Part shown: piece by piece, positions 39,801 through 51,540 of the stretch
Layout of the letters: the number at the start of each line of letters is the position of its first letter
How positions within the stretch are numbered: the stretch's first letter is position 1
Assembly (NCBI RefSeq): GCF_964355755.1
Contig: NC_092676.1
Location: 21,560,288-21,624,287, forward strand
Direction: 5' to 3'
Length of the DNA stretch: 64,000 nt
Source: Antedon mediterranea
Lineage: Eukaryota; Echinodermata; Crinoidea; Comatulida; Antedonidae
The notes under the pieces: model-generated
What the model was told of the DNA's origin: nothing
Seen by the model: only the letters and a program-made list of their open reading frames with translations
Databases searched by the model: none
Program-made: the position numbers and the translations under genes

Positions 39801-42800
39801 GCATTGTTGCATTGACACTATATATATATATATATATAGATATATATTTGTTTTCGTTCTATGAGCTCTTGGATTAGGATTTTTTCTCTCTCTTTTGCTA
39901 TGGATATATTATGCCACTATGGTATTCCGAAATAAAACCTAAATGAATGAATGAATGAATGAATATTCATTAATTTCACAGAATCCCACAACAATTCCAA
40001 GCACAAACATTAGTTAACTTAATATATAAAACTTTCTGGCGGATTGTTAAAAAATATTTATATATCCGGCAAAAAGTAAAGTTAAAAACATTTACGATTC
40101 TTCGTTACCACATTTTAGTTATGTCTATATTTCACGGGTACAAATATACATATAATTATAGATTTCAGTTTTTTAACCAACACACACCGTGGGCATAAGT
40201 CTTGATGATTTCTATGTGAACGGTTTCTAAACTTTAGTAACGATAAAATATGTTTTTGTGTGATAATTTAACTCCCGTAAATCGAAAACATTTCAGTACA
40301 AAATAATGAAAATTCTTAATTGATTCAACTTTAAACAAGTTAATAAAATATAAATACATTGCAATATTTAGAAATTTTAAATTTGAACCATTCATTCATT
40401 CATTGATGGAAATATCATTCGCATTTAAATGTATTTATTTATATTATATAAACATGACATTTTCAATGTGTGTTATACTCTATAGTAATATATACATTGA
40501 AGATTGCCTTCCTCAAAGACGCAAATACAAAAACAGGGCAAAGTGCAATGAACAAATATAAAATCAAATTCATTCTTGTAAATGTACTGCCCTAATAATA
40601 ACAGCTGGATTGAAAATGTTGCAGAACCGGTTAGTACCAGATATGTCACTATCGGGTTAGCATTTGTAACTGTAAGCTGACAAGTTATTTAGGCTAACAA
40701 TAATAATTATTATTTGTGCATTATAGAGATAGAAAAGATGTTATCAAAAACAAGGTTTACAGAGCAGAAGATGAGTGTAAACAGTTGACATCTGCATTTG
40801 TCAAGTTTTTTCAAGTAATCGAAAAGTTTGACAAAGATAACAACGGTGATCTTAGTTTTGCAGAGTTCAGTGATATATTCAAATGTGTAAGTTATTATTC
40901 TAATTGAAGCTTGTTTACCAGAACCTTCATATCAAAGTGTGCCACTGTTACAAAAGTGTATGTTCAAATAAATTATTATTATAGAACCTTGTCATTTTTT
41001 TGTTAAATAATATCAAAAGCTTCCAAACACACAGGTAAAATACGTACTGGACATCTATCGTAATTTATACGCATTTACAATTGATTTGAGAGAGGTAAAC
41101 GTTAGTAATTTAAATCGTCTTCTGATCATCTATTCTAAAGGTTAAGTAGACATGGCGATGTCATCCTCTTAACTATACCTAAAGTCTACTGCCTTGTTCT
41201 CCTTGCCTGCTGTGGGTATCTGTTGCTGTGTTTTAGATCGTGTTTACAGGCTTGGTTATACTTATTAACTTTAATGATGTAGGCATTTTTATCTCGCCTC
41301 TTAATAGAATACGGATGATTTTACACAAGAAGATTATTGTACGTTATTTGGGAAAGAAGATGTTAAAACCGTATTCGACAAAATCGACAAAAACAAGAAT
41401 GGAACGGTAAGTATTGTATGCGTATGATTGTATGCGTATGACAATCAGTTTACACCACAAACAAACGCACACTTAAAAATAATATTTCGGGGTGGTGTAT
41501 ATACATATGGCAACAACATTTCTAAATGTCCAAGTCCAAGTATTACTTTGATTTAGGAGGGCTACATTTTTTCACTTAAGGACTCGTAATTAAAATGAAA
41601 ACTACAGTTTATAACAGCCGAGCCTTTTAAGTCGAGACTATAGACTTTACCATAACATTTTAATTATTTGTTAAAATCTGTTCAGCTCCATTCAAGAGAA
41701 ATCTTAGATTACGTTGAGAGCAAAGGTGTTCACATGCTGGCGGAGTTTATTGGATATCGACGGCAAGTTATTACAGGATTTGGTAGCTATTTGACGGCCT
41801 TACAAAATAGTGTTTTCAACCATGCTATGCGAGAATACGTTGAGGTTAATAAGATAATTATAAACCATACTTTACTTGTTATCGTCCCCTTAAAAATAGC
41901 TTTCTTTTAATTAATGTAACATAACAAATATTCTTTACTTTATAAGCGAAATCATGTTGTTGTTGATTTGTTTTAATTAATTTATCTTTATTTTGTTTTA
42001 GAAAACAATACATTATTACATACGTTATTATTGCAGGAAAGAAATGCATTGGTGTAATTACGCCTTGAAAATATAATATTGGTTGTATTATACACTATAT
42101 CAATAATTGCAGATCAAGTTTGTCATAAGCCATTTTATCTGAAAGGAAAATGTAAGCCTTTATTTTCCTTTTCGTAGCCAACTGATGTGAAACGTACTGT
42201 TGGTGTAGATACTTATTATGTTAACGGAACGGACTTTGCTATTGAAATTGGAGACAGGAATTTTCTGTATGAGGTAGGCCTACAGTATTTTAAATAAAAA
42301 TAGGCCTAATCTCCTTTTTTGCGTCTCAAAAAACTTAATCAAAGCGTCTTTCTATCGATATCCTAGACCCAGTAAACAGTGATTTGTATAATAGATACAC
42401 CATCGATATATTAAACTACTAGATGGTCGCATGCAACACAGCTGTAATCACAGCTATAAGAAAAAGCGAGCCACTAGTATCATGACTTGATTAGTCGGTG
42501 AAGAAGAATCGGATATGCCAGTTCTTTTTTTCATTATATCGTTTGTATGAATCGTGTGTGTAATTGTAAGAACCGTCTTTGAAATGAGTCAAGCGTTCAT
42601 TGTTTGAACGTATACACATCACAGTCGGTTGCAATCATCATTTCTATGTTGATGTGCCCAACTTGTCCACATTTGACCAACAAGAAGTGACAAGATGCCG
42701 TATGTCATTTGATCAAATTATTTTCGTTGCGTGAAGCAGAAGAAATTAATTACACAGATTTGTTTTGTTTATGCGCATTAGAGTTAAAGGTTCATAAACG

Positions 42801-43601
42801 GAGTTTTTTATATTCAGAATCATATTTTAGTGCTCGGTTAACCCTTCTTATGCGTCCATGTTGTTAACTTCGATAAATCTCTTTTTATAGAGGTTGAGCT
42901 CGCTTCGCTCGCTCCCCCTCTAGGAAGTGTAGACGATGGTTCTCGGAATGATAATGATTCGGGTAAAACGGTTTTAGAAGGACGTTCTCCTTGTACGTTT
43001 TCTGTCGGTTACCATTATTGAAAATGCTTGACATTCGTAAAACTAAACCTACGCTGTTAAGCACATTTTTAAGTATAGTGTTTGTTTGGTAGGGCCCTTA
43101 TAGGGTGGAAGGGGGAAGGCGGAGTTCATTTGTGGGAGGTGCTTATTTGAGGGAATATGTTTAATTTTTTAGTTTTAATAATATGGAAATATAATACGGA
43201 AAATATGAGATAGATCAGGTAGGTATCCAAGGCAGAGAATTGTACCGAAGTTTTTCCATTGTGCTCGCCTATGTCGGAATTAACCATATTATTTTATATA
43301 CCTCAGATATAACTCCGATAGTTTCGAGATTTGTATCGGATTTACTAGCTTTATCAAACGCGTTTGAACGCAATACAAGTTCAACCGATTCAAGCACCGT
43401 GTTATTAAATCCGAATATGCGACCAAAAAATTATAACATTGGAAATAAGGAAGTGTATCAATAGAATTTTGCACAGGTGAATTTTGAAACATCACTTCAT
43501 TCAATTATATATTTTTTATTTTACAGCAAGGATTTCGGGCAACGGTTGCTTTTCTCGAGGAATACGTCAAGAATGAAAAACCAAAAAAGAAAAAGAAGTA
43601 G
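36818..43601 (+). CDS. Patatin-like phospholipase with two EF-hands, copy 2 (12 exons)
   Basis: Exons: 36818-37015, 37470-37626, 37783-37919, 38030-38165, 38536-38631, 39058-39188, 39616-39707, 40727-40886, 41308-41406, 41686-41844, 42178-42273, 43527-43601. All twelve lengths and phases equal those of copy 1, giving 511 residues. The GGGG-N-R loop, GTSLG (Ser84) and DGG (228-230) are retained. EF loop 1 is DKDNNGDLSFAE and loop 2 is DKNKNGTLHSRE, both with canonical Ca2+-ligand positions. An in-frame acceptor at 36,789 upstream suggests a 5' UTR intron; the ATG at 36,818 is chosen because it aligns with copy 1. Exons 2 and 4 differ from copy 1 at only one or two bases, while exon 8 differs at about one base in six. 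This is a tandem head-to-tail duplicate. Enzyme activity and Ca2+ control are inferred from motifs. Confidence 0.87.
39818..39846. repeat. (TA)n microsatellite in intron 7 of copy 2
   Basis: Short TA run in the intron. Confidence 0.85.
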
Positions 43602-46546
43602 ATTGAATTTGGGGTTAAAAGATCATCACTAAAGTAGAAGATTACGGTACTGCAGAAAAAACAAGTTAATATTAAGTTAAATTTGTTTGGTGCACCTATT
43701 TTAAAATATTGATTGAGATAATACGGTTGATTGATTTTTCTATAGGAGAAAGTGCATACTAGTATTCTCACTGGAAATGAAACGATAATTATACAGCTAT
43801 TTGAATGAGTAATACGATATTAAATTTAGTTACTATAGTGTGAAAAAAAAAATGTCGACTCTCTTATCTAATCAGTTATCAAATTCAATTTCATCATAAA
43901 TTAAACTGAGTATGTTTTCTTATTCTTTTAACTGAGCTGTCAAACGTCGCTGGCAGGTTAAATATTTCTCTGGAGTCGAACATTAATTAGAAATTTAAAG
44001 ATACGGAAAATATAGAATTACTCCCAGGTGATAAATTTATTTATACGATTTATAAATATTTAAGCTAATATATAAACTATATAAACTAAATAACATTGCA
44101 AATTACATGTTCTAGTTCATTACCATAATATCATTACGGTATCACACGAGGTATCATGTAAAAAGTGAGAGCTTCTGCGTGTTTCATTAGAAACATTAGA
44201 TGATCATTTACCTACTTTCACATTCATAACTAACGTGCAAAATTTCCAACCCTGTTCGAGTAAAATTAAAGTTAAATTATTGTATTGTACTTTTACATTT
44301 GTGTCCTAAAATAATACAAATAAGTAAATTGGTACTTACTATTTATTAATAATTACTATCTATCCACGCAAAGTTGCACTAAGTCACAAGCATAACTTTG
44401 TAAAATTTCTTTATCAAAAATGTGTGTATTGTGTTTTTTCGAAGGTCTGTATATTGATTTATTTTTTTTAGTTTTAGCAGAGAGAATGTAAGATTTTTTC
44501 CTTATGTTATGGGTTTTACCTGATTTTACAATATTGTGTAGGCCTAAATAATATAATATAATAATATACTATTGTATATACTTTATCGATTGATTTAATT
44601 AAATTAGTTGTAAATTTAATTTATGAAATGCGTAACAAATACCTAAAAAGACTCTTGTTAAGTTAATTGTGTCAGCATAAGAATTCTTTACCATTGCATG
44701 TATGTATTATAACTTAATCTACACCCCAAATGCATCTTTAATACGATTATGATCACTTTTACAATACTTGATTCACAAAATACAAATTATACAGGTGGTA
44801 TTTTCACATTATTGTTAACACACATTGATTTATAAATCATAGTAACGCGTATTTAGTTACATCCTGCAGGTGAAAATATCTCTTAATAATTGTTTACTGG
44901 TCATCCATTGGCAGTTTGCTGGACAGTGAGTTTACAACATCGTAACGGTTGAAAACAGGAAAAGTTACAATGTTCCAAAGAGCGCCTCGTAAATCCTTGT
45001 ATTATATTGAGGGCGGTACACTTAATGATCTTTATTTTTCTTTATCTTTTACAAGTTTTCAATAACCAACAAAAGTTAAGATACATGATATTCATCAAAA
45101 GCAAAGGCCAGGACAACCCCATAGAAGAATAATATAGGACCTGGGTAACAAAAGAAGAAATTATTTCACGATTTAAACTAAGAAATCATGGGTCGGGTAA
45201 TTGGTTTTTAAAAATGTTATAATTTGGTCTTAATCAAATATCACCAAATCACAGGAAAAAAAGAGTTCATTCATCTATATATAAATTTACGTAAGGGCAA
45301 AATTCTGTAAATCGCGTGTTATTTCTAGAATGTTTACTCGATGGTATATAAAGTTGGATAGAATCTGGGTACTGATTTTAACCACCTGATGTAACCCTGT
45401 TTACTAATTAAATTTAGTTAGATAATTAGTTATTGACAATTAAAACGAATTTAGGTTCAACGCTTTGCCCCAAATAGGGGTGTTTTCCGATCGTGGTATA
45501 CACTGTCTAATGGATGTGCTCATAAAAAAATACCTGCACACAATAATACGAGGATACTTCGCATTTTCCTATCTCCTCCTACGATAATTGTTGTTAATAG
45601 CTGAAAAGTGGTTGAACAGCTCGAGTACAGTATATCATAATGTTGAAGACAGGCCGATTTTCTTTAAAAAATACTATTTTGATAGATTTAATATACCTTT
45701 ATGCAAATGTATTGATTTGCGATGAATGTAACATTCCAATCTCCCAGTTTTTAGGTAAATTTATGAGCCCTTGGTTTAACACAAGTCGATAAATGTATGG
45801 GCCTTGGAGAATGAATCTTATATATAGTATTGCAATACTTTTACAATATTGTAAATACTGTATGTATTAACCATTTTTGGTCGCCATTTGAATAGAAATT
45901 GTCTTACTGTGAATGTGGTTACGGTTAGATATATAAACAAAATATAAAAAGAACATTTTTATTACTGTGACTGTGGGTAGATTACTGACAGTTGCTTCTC
46001 AACGTTTGTATTAATTAATAATTATAAAAAATATAAACGTCGTAGTGATGTCGTTACATGGACTTTACTATTTCAATCGACTATAACAGGGACAGTTTTA
46101 AAAAAGTATTATAAATCGTAAATTAGCGTGAAATTCTAATTTAATTGTTTAATAAAATAACATTTTTATTGGGTTACAATGGCTGTGGTAAAAGCGGCGT
46201 TTGGATGCGAGGTCATAGCTAGGAAGGCTAGGCGCGCCACGAGACATGAGAGGGAGAGACTGCCGGTCTTCGCGCAAGGGTGCGTAACTAATATTAAACG
46301 GCTATGTTTGTTGAACACAGGATATTCGTAAAGTGAACCATAGGTGAAAATACGGGAGCCACATTTCTATGTACAGTATTTCACATTCACTTAGCGTATT
46401 AATTTCTTAGCGTATTCATTTTCTTAAACATATCCATTTCTTTTCTTTACTCATTTTAGGCACAATCATAATCATGTGTTTATATAAAGATGATTATGCG
46501 TGTGCTACAGTAGGCCTAAGCGTTAGTTTTACTCGAATATTTTCAG
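43602..46546. other. Intergenic region after patatin gene 2
   Basis: It begins with the 3' UTR (ATTAAA at 43,819-43,824 is a possible poly(A) signal) and the flank shared with copy 1. A locally CpG-richer segment at about 46,180-46,290 contains a 50-codon ORF beginning MAVVKAAFGC that I do not recognise. It could be 5' UTR or an exon of a neighbour. I looked for and did not find N-terminal coactosin exons here. Confidence 0.5.
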
Positions 46547-46706
46547 ATGACGTGAGGGCATATATGTATAACTTCGAGTAGAAACTGGCGACGAGATGAC
46601 CAGAAGAGCAAAGTTTGCATTTATCACATGGATAGGACCCGCTGTTAGCCCGCTAAAGAAGGCTAGGGTCAGTACAGATAAGGCCTTTGTAAAAGAAATA
46701 ATGTCG
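46547..46706 (+). pseudogene. Coactosin-like internal exon with a 1-base frameshift
   Basis: After a TTTTCAG acceptor the frame reads DDVRAYMYNF. After losing one base near 46,574-46,577 the next frame gives VETGDEMTRRAKFAFITWIG, running to the donor at 46,707 (TCG|GTAAGT). This is the core of the ADF-homology domain of coactosin-like proteins, small actin-filament-binding proteins. The RRAKFAFITWIG and DKAFVKEIM segments are the family signature. A single missing base either kills the gene or is an assembly error. Both splice sites are intact, so I lean towards error or a very young lesion. The feature is marked pseudogene only because the frame is broken as written. Confidence 0.7.
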
Positions 46707-46923
46707 GTAAGTTTCCTGAAAACAAAAATGGTTTATACAATATACACACAGAGAGATAGAGAGACAATAACCCAAAATGTGCTGGTATTCCTACTATTCC
46801 TATTCCTGGGGGATTGGTTTATAAACTCCAATTGTAGAAACTCTAAATAATAGCACTTAGTTCGTAGGTGCTATTGATCGTCCCATTTATTTATCTGTTT
46901 TCCAATGTTTGTTTCTATTTTAG

Positions 46924-47094
46924 AATTTTACGAAAGAGATTTTGGCAGATGAGAAATCCGAAGTGAAGTTGGAAACAATAGCAGATATATTGAATAAGGC
47001 GAGTGGCTGTAGGCGTACAAAAAGAAGCGACATTACTAACTTTCTTACTTATTTCTTTCGTTTCTTCAGCATGTCGGAAGAATCAGCAACCTAA
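46924..47094 (+). CDS. Coactosin-like terminal exon
   Basis: The acceptor TATTTTAG precedes AATTTTACG, giving NFTKEILADEKSEVKLETI and ending about 57 codons later at TAA (47,092-47,094). It continues in phase 0 from the previous exon and matches the family's C-terminal helix (NFAKEF-type). The last about 28 residues (rich in Phe, Arg and Ser) replace the short tail usual in this family. The real end may therefore differ, for example by use of another splice site. Upstream exons coding for the first half of the protein are not seen in the window. Confidence 0.7.
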   Translation, partial: NFTKEILADEKSEVKLETIADILNKASGCRRTKRSDITNFLTYFFRFFSMSEESAT

Positions 47095-48234
47095 ATAGTT
47101 TATATAATATTGTTAGTTTTTGTTATAAGTATATAAAAACAACTGAAAAATACATCGGAAAAATGCTATTTATAAATTATTTATTTTGTCTTATGTTGCT
47201 TGTATGTTCACGTTGGTAAGAATTAAAGTATAAACGGTGTTAAATGCCTACGTATCAGTTTTATTTGCATATATTAATAGAATACTACTGCAGGTGTATG
47301 TACGTACTTTCATCGTCAATGCACGGTAAGCGACTGGAAAACAAGACTAACGGCGGTTTAAGCTTGACACACATGAAAACAACAACCATATTCTTTGCTA
47401 GTAGCAAAGAATATAACATCACAAGAATGAGTAATCCGCGATTTTCCCTGTAACAGTAATATTGTCCATGTGGTAGGGCGCCGCCATGAGTGAGGATGTA
47501 TCTGGGACGTATACAACTTTTTGTGACGGTTTCACTAATCAAAGGCTGGACCACCGGTATTTTCATGCTAAAAAATGTTATCAACTACATGCCAACATCA
47601 TGTTAAATGCTATTTGGATATTTAATTGTTCGTTTTATGCAATTTATTTAGTAAAAACTGCCGTATAAACAGTTCGCTTTATCAACCGGGCGCTACGATA
47701 GCGTGACCGGGCGTGTTGGTTTTTACGCGTTTTCACGAAGGATAGTTTAATAATATTCCTATATTTAACTTGTTTCTGGTAAAACAAATAAATTTTAATG
47801 ACATTTAACATTTTATCCTATTAATAACACGTATTTTATACTAATTTATATCATAAAAACAATACTTAATTTACCGGGCGTAGTGTAGTACGTGGTAAAG
47901 AATAGGCCGATTCGTTGATTTTAGGTGTGGCTGTATTAGGCCTTTTTTGTGAACTAATTTAGCATGTTAGTAAATAATTGTCTGTAAAAGTAAATGTACA
48001 CTAGTTTGTTAATAAATATGTATTATAAAATAGTTTACAATTGCAAAATATATTATCATAATTCTATGTAATATAATAAATAATAATAACTTTATTATTT
48101 CTCTTTTATAACAGAGGCACAATTCTCAAGAGATGTGCAAAAAAAAAAAATAAATATGGACTTATCTTTACTACACACTCAAATACAAACATTATAAATT
48201 ATTACATTAAAAAGTATATACACATTAGGTTATA
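47095..48234. other. No recognised gene
   Basis: Probable coactosin 3' UTR followed by AT-rich sequence. A minus-strand LINE-like tail may lie at about 48,070-48,160: in reverse complement, AATAATAAAGTTATTATTATT. The short ORFs at 47,244-47,668 show no recognisable motif. Confidence 0.4.
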
Positions 48235-48572
48235 AAAATACATTCAATACATTTAACTTAACTCGGACATTGCCGACTGCCTTATGAAACGTACTGGTAG
48301 ACTGAGACCGCCACGGGGATCCACTGAACGCCATCATCTCTCCTTCCTCCCAAGGGGCATACGAGACTATAATGAAACATTTCAAAGATAGGGGAATTTA
48401 TTACGAATACACTATTTTTGTTATTATTATTATTATCACACTTATGTTTTATGCCTATCATTTCTCTTTCCTTTACGGCATTGTTATAAGACAGCAACAC
48501 AATTTCCCAAGTTGGGATGAATAAAGTTTCCTTGTATCCGTGTATCCTTGTATCCTTGTATCCTTGTATTTG
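48235..48572 (+). mobile_element. LINE 3' end with (TGTATCCT)n-type tail
   Basis: One frame gives ERHHLSFLPRGIRDYNETFQ, a typical ORF2 C-terminus. About 190 bp later CAATTTCCCAAGTTGGGATG is followed by AATAAAGTTTCC and four units of TTGTATCC. The canonical AATAAA plus short tandem tail marks the 3' end. It lies 25 bp from the DR1 fold-back element. Confidence 0.65.
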
Positions 48573-48731
48573 AGCGAAAAGTAAAAGATTGTGTTATTAG
48601 TCCAGATCCCTATGTCAAAAAAAGTGCCTTCGTGTGCAGATAATGGGGAAAGTGTAAACATTGTGTTTTATGAATATTTGAATCATGCTGGTTATAAAAA
48701 CCCATGTTGTCAAATTTCTAAAATTCATCTT

Positions 48732-49064
48732 TGACCTCTGACCTCAATTTGAATGTTTTGACCCATTGAAAACAAAATGATCATATCTTTGCAACGCTGA
48801 GATTAAATGAAATAATTTTAGTGTCAAATTATTTGGGAGATGCATATTAATATTCGTTCTAATGGAAAAGTTTGTCTAAAAATGGCTGGAAGTATGATTT
48901 TTGGCATATTTGACCTTTGACCTACATATCATATAACTCCGTAACTAATAGTTGGACAAACTTTAAATAGGGCTCAAATTAATCTGAAGGTATATGTTTC
49001 TATTCAGTCTAATAAGAACTTTTACAAGAAAATGACCCAAAATATTTTTATTGACCTTTGACCT
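48732..49064 (-). promoter_or_regulatory. Three DR1-type AGGTCA repeats, left arm
   Basis: TGACCTCTGACCT at 48,732-48,744 and TGACCTTTGACCT at 48,911-48,923 and 49,052-49,064. The last two are perfect DR1 sites (AGGTCAAAGGTCA on the minus strand), the consensus for RXR-, HNF4- and PPAR-type nuclear receptors. Function is untested. Confidence 0.5.
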
Positions 49065-50448
49065 GTACTGGTAGTACATATTTCTATAATCTCAAAAACT
49101 ATTGGCCGTAAAATGGTTGTTTTTGTGAAATGGTTCGAACAATTTACATTTATATGTTGTATAATAACAACATTTTATAGAAATGTAAAAGAATTCTATT
49201 TATGATCACTAACTTTATAATTTATTAACATCACTAGCATTTGTTAGAATATTAAAATGTGTTATATTTGCTGATTTTAAGCACTTCACATGAATTTATC
49301 AGAATTAAGTGTATTTAATATAAAGTTTTTTTTTTTATATATAAAGAAAATTTAATTGTCTATCAAATAAGACTATTTTCAAATTATTATGGCTAAAACT
49401 TAATTAGATACAGGCAAAAAAGTGTATTTTTACTTGTGTGAACAGCGCCCTCAATCTTCATTTTTTCCAAAAAAATACCACATTTTTATGTGTTTTCCTG
49501 AACTAAACAGGTTATAACTTTGTTTTAAAGACTTTTTACAGTAACCTGTAATTTACATACCTCTTTTATAACGTACTAGGTCAGTTTCTGAAAAAAATAT
49601 TTCGATAGCTTGATATTTTTGTTGAGGTTATTACATGATACACACACAAAAAAAATTTAATTTTGAGCTAAAAATCCATCTTTTTGGTTTAATAAAAGCT
49701 ATCTAGCAGATATTAATACACAAAATTCATATTTTATTGGATAGATATTATGATTATCTTTCCAATAAAATATGCTGTTTGTGTAAGAATGGCTGTACAA
49801 GATTGTTTGTACTGGACCAAAAAGATGGATTTTGAGCACAAAATCAAAATATTTTTAGCATGCACCATGTAATAACCTCAGGAAAAATATCAAGCTATAA
49901 AAATATTGTTTTCATTTTATCTCAGAAACTTACTTAGTATATGGTAGAAGGTGTATGTAAGTTACACGTCACTGACAACAAATCTTTTAAAAAGTTACAA
50001 CCAGCTAAGTTTATGAAACCACATAAAAATGTGGTATTTTTGGGGAAAAAATGAAGATTGAGGGCGCTGTTCACACAAGTAAAAATACACTTTTTTGCCT
50101 GTATCTAATTAAGTTTTAGCCATAATAATTTGAAAATAGTCTTATTTGATAGATAATTAAATTGTCTTTATATAAAAAAAAACAACTTTATATTAAATAC
50201 ACATATTTTCTGATAAATTCATGTGAAGTGCGTAAAATCAGCAAATATGACACATTTTAATATTATAACAAATGCTAGTGATGTTAATAAATTACAAAGT
50301 TAGTGATCATAAATAAAATTCGTTTACATTTCTATAAAATGTTGTTATTATAAAACATATAAATGTAAATTGTTCGAACCATTTCACAAAAACAACCATT
50401 TTACGGCCAATAGTTTTTGAGATTATAGAAATATGTACTACCTAGTAC

Positions 50449-50773
50449 AGGTCAAAGGTCAATAAAAATATTTCGGGTCATTTTCTTGTAAAAGTTCTTA
50501 TTATACTGAATAGAAACATATACCTTCAGATTAATTTGAGCCCTATTTAAAGTTTGTCCAACTATTAGTTACGGAGTTATATGATATGTAGGTCAAAGGT
50601 CAAATATGCCAAAAATCAGCCATTTTTTGACAAACTTTTCCATTAGAACGAATATTAATATGCATCTCCCAAATAATTTGACACTAAAATTATTTCATTT
50701 AATCTCAGCGTTGCAAAGATATGATCATTTTGTTTTCAATGGGTCAAAACATTCAAATTGAGGTCAGAGGTCA
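50449..50773 (+). promoter_or_regulatory. Three DR1-type AGGTCA repeats, right arm
   Basis: AGGTCAAAGGTCA at 50,449-50,461 and 50,590-50,602, and AGGTCAGAGGTCA at 50,761-50,773. These are the mirror images of the left-arm sites. Confidence 0.5.
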
Positions 50774-50897
50774 AAGATGAATTTTAGAAATTTGACAACA
50801 TGGGTTTTTATAACCAGCATGATTCAAATATTCATAAAACACAATGTTTACACTTTCCCCATGATCTGCACACGAAAATACATAGGGATCTGGACTA

Positions 50898-51540
50898 TAT
50901 GGACGGATATTATAAATTTCGTTGCGTTCTTTCCATGCAGTTGTTAAAAATAATTTACAATGTTTATCAAAGATGTTACTTGCTAATACATAGTTAATAT
51001 TGTTTATACATTGGATTTGATATTCTTCATGAATTTCTAGGTCGTCAAAAAAAAAAGGTGATATTTAAGTTCAGGTGAACTTGACGTGAATAAGTCCCAT
51101 ATTTTATGCAAATCAATGTTGTATAGACCTTCTTTAAGTTGTTTAAATATTGAGTTTCTAATATTAATTAATCTAGTACAATTGAATACAAAATGATAAA
51201 TTGTTTCTTTTTCACCACAATTACATAACAAACATGATCCTAAATGTTGTGGTGACACAGCTTTCTTTCTTCCTTCGAGTGGTTATGAGTTAGAACGAGC
51301 TTTGAATTTAACTTGATGCATGGTAGCTACGTTTTTCCAATAAGTATTTTTCCATTTTAGGTTCATTTTTATATCTTAAGTAATTTGTTAAGGATAATAT
51401 AGTTTGAGCCTTGTTAAACCATGTTATGTTATCTTCTATAATATTTTTTTCTTTAAAACCACTAAGCCACTTATTACAATAATCAATATTGAAAAACATT
51501 TGCAAATCAAATTTGTTTAAAATGGATGTATAATATCTAT
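50898..51540 (-). mobile_element. LINE ORF2 C-terminal fragment
   Basis: Minus-strand frames encode the zinc-knuckle-like end of a LINE ORF2: CLLCNCGEKETIYHFVFNC (within 51,037-51,258), preceded by the segment at 51,308-51,505 in a shifted frame. It is followed after another frame change by a LTTAWKERN-like block near 50,930. At least two frameshifts make it inactive. It abuts the DR1 fold-back element. Confidence 0.7.

Larger units (their letters stand above)
48598..50897. mobile_element. 2.3-kb fold-back element carrying six DR1 motifs
   Basis: The ends are TAGTCCAGATCCCTATGT and its complement, with TAT on both outer sides. The arms of about 1.1 kb are inverted copies of each other. The centre (about 49,691-49,815) contains its own palindrome CATATTTTATTGGA (49,728-49,741 with complement 49,761-49,774). 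No ORF is supported. The nuclear-receptor-type direct repeats are listed separately. It adjoins LINE debris on both sides. Confidence 0.85.

Noticed and set aside
47285-47668. Overlapping ORFs of 60-99 codons on both strands after the coactosin-like gene
   Set aside because: No domain, no splice context and opposing open frames; treated as chance.
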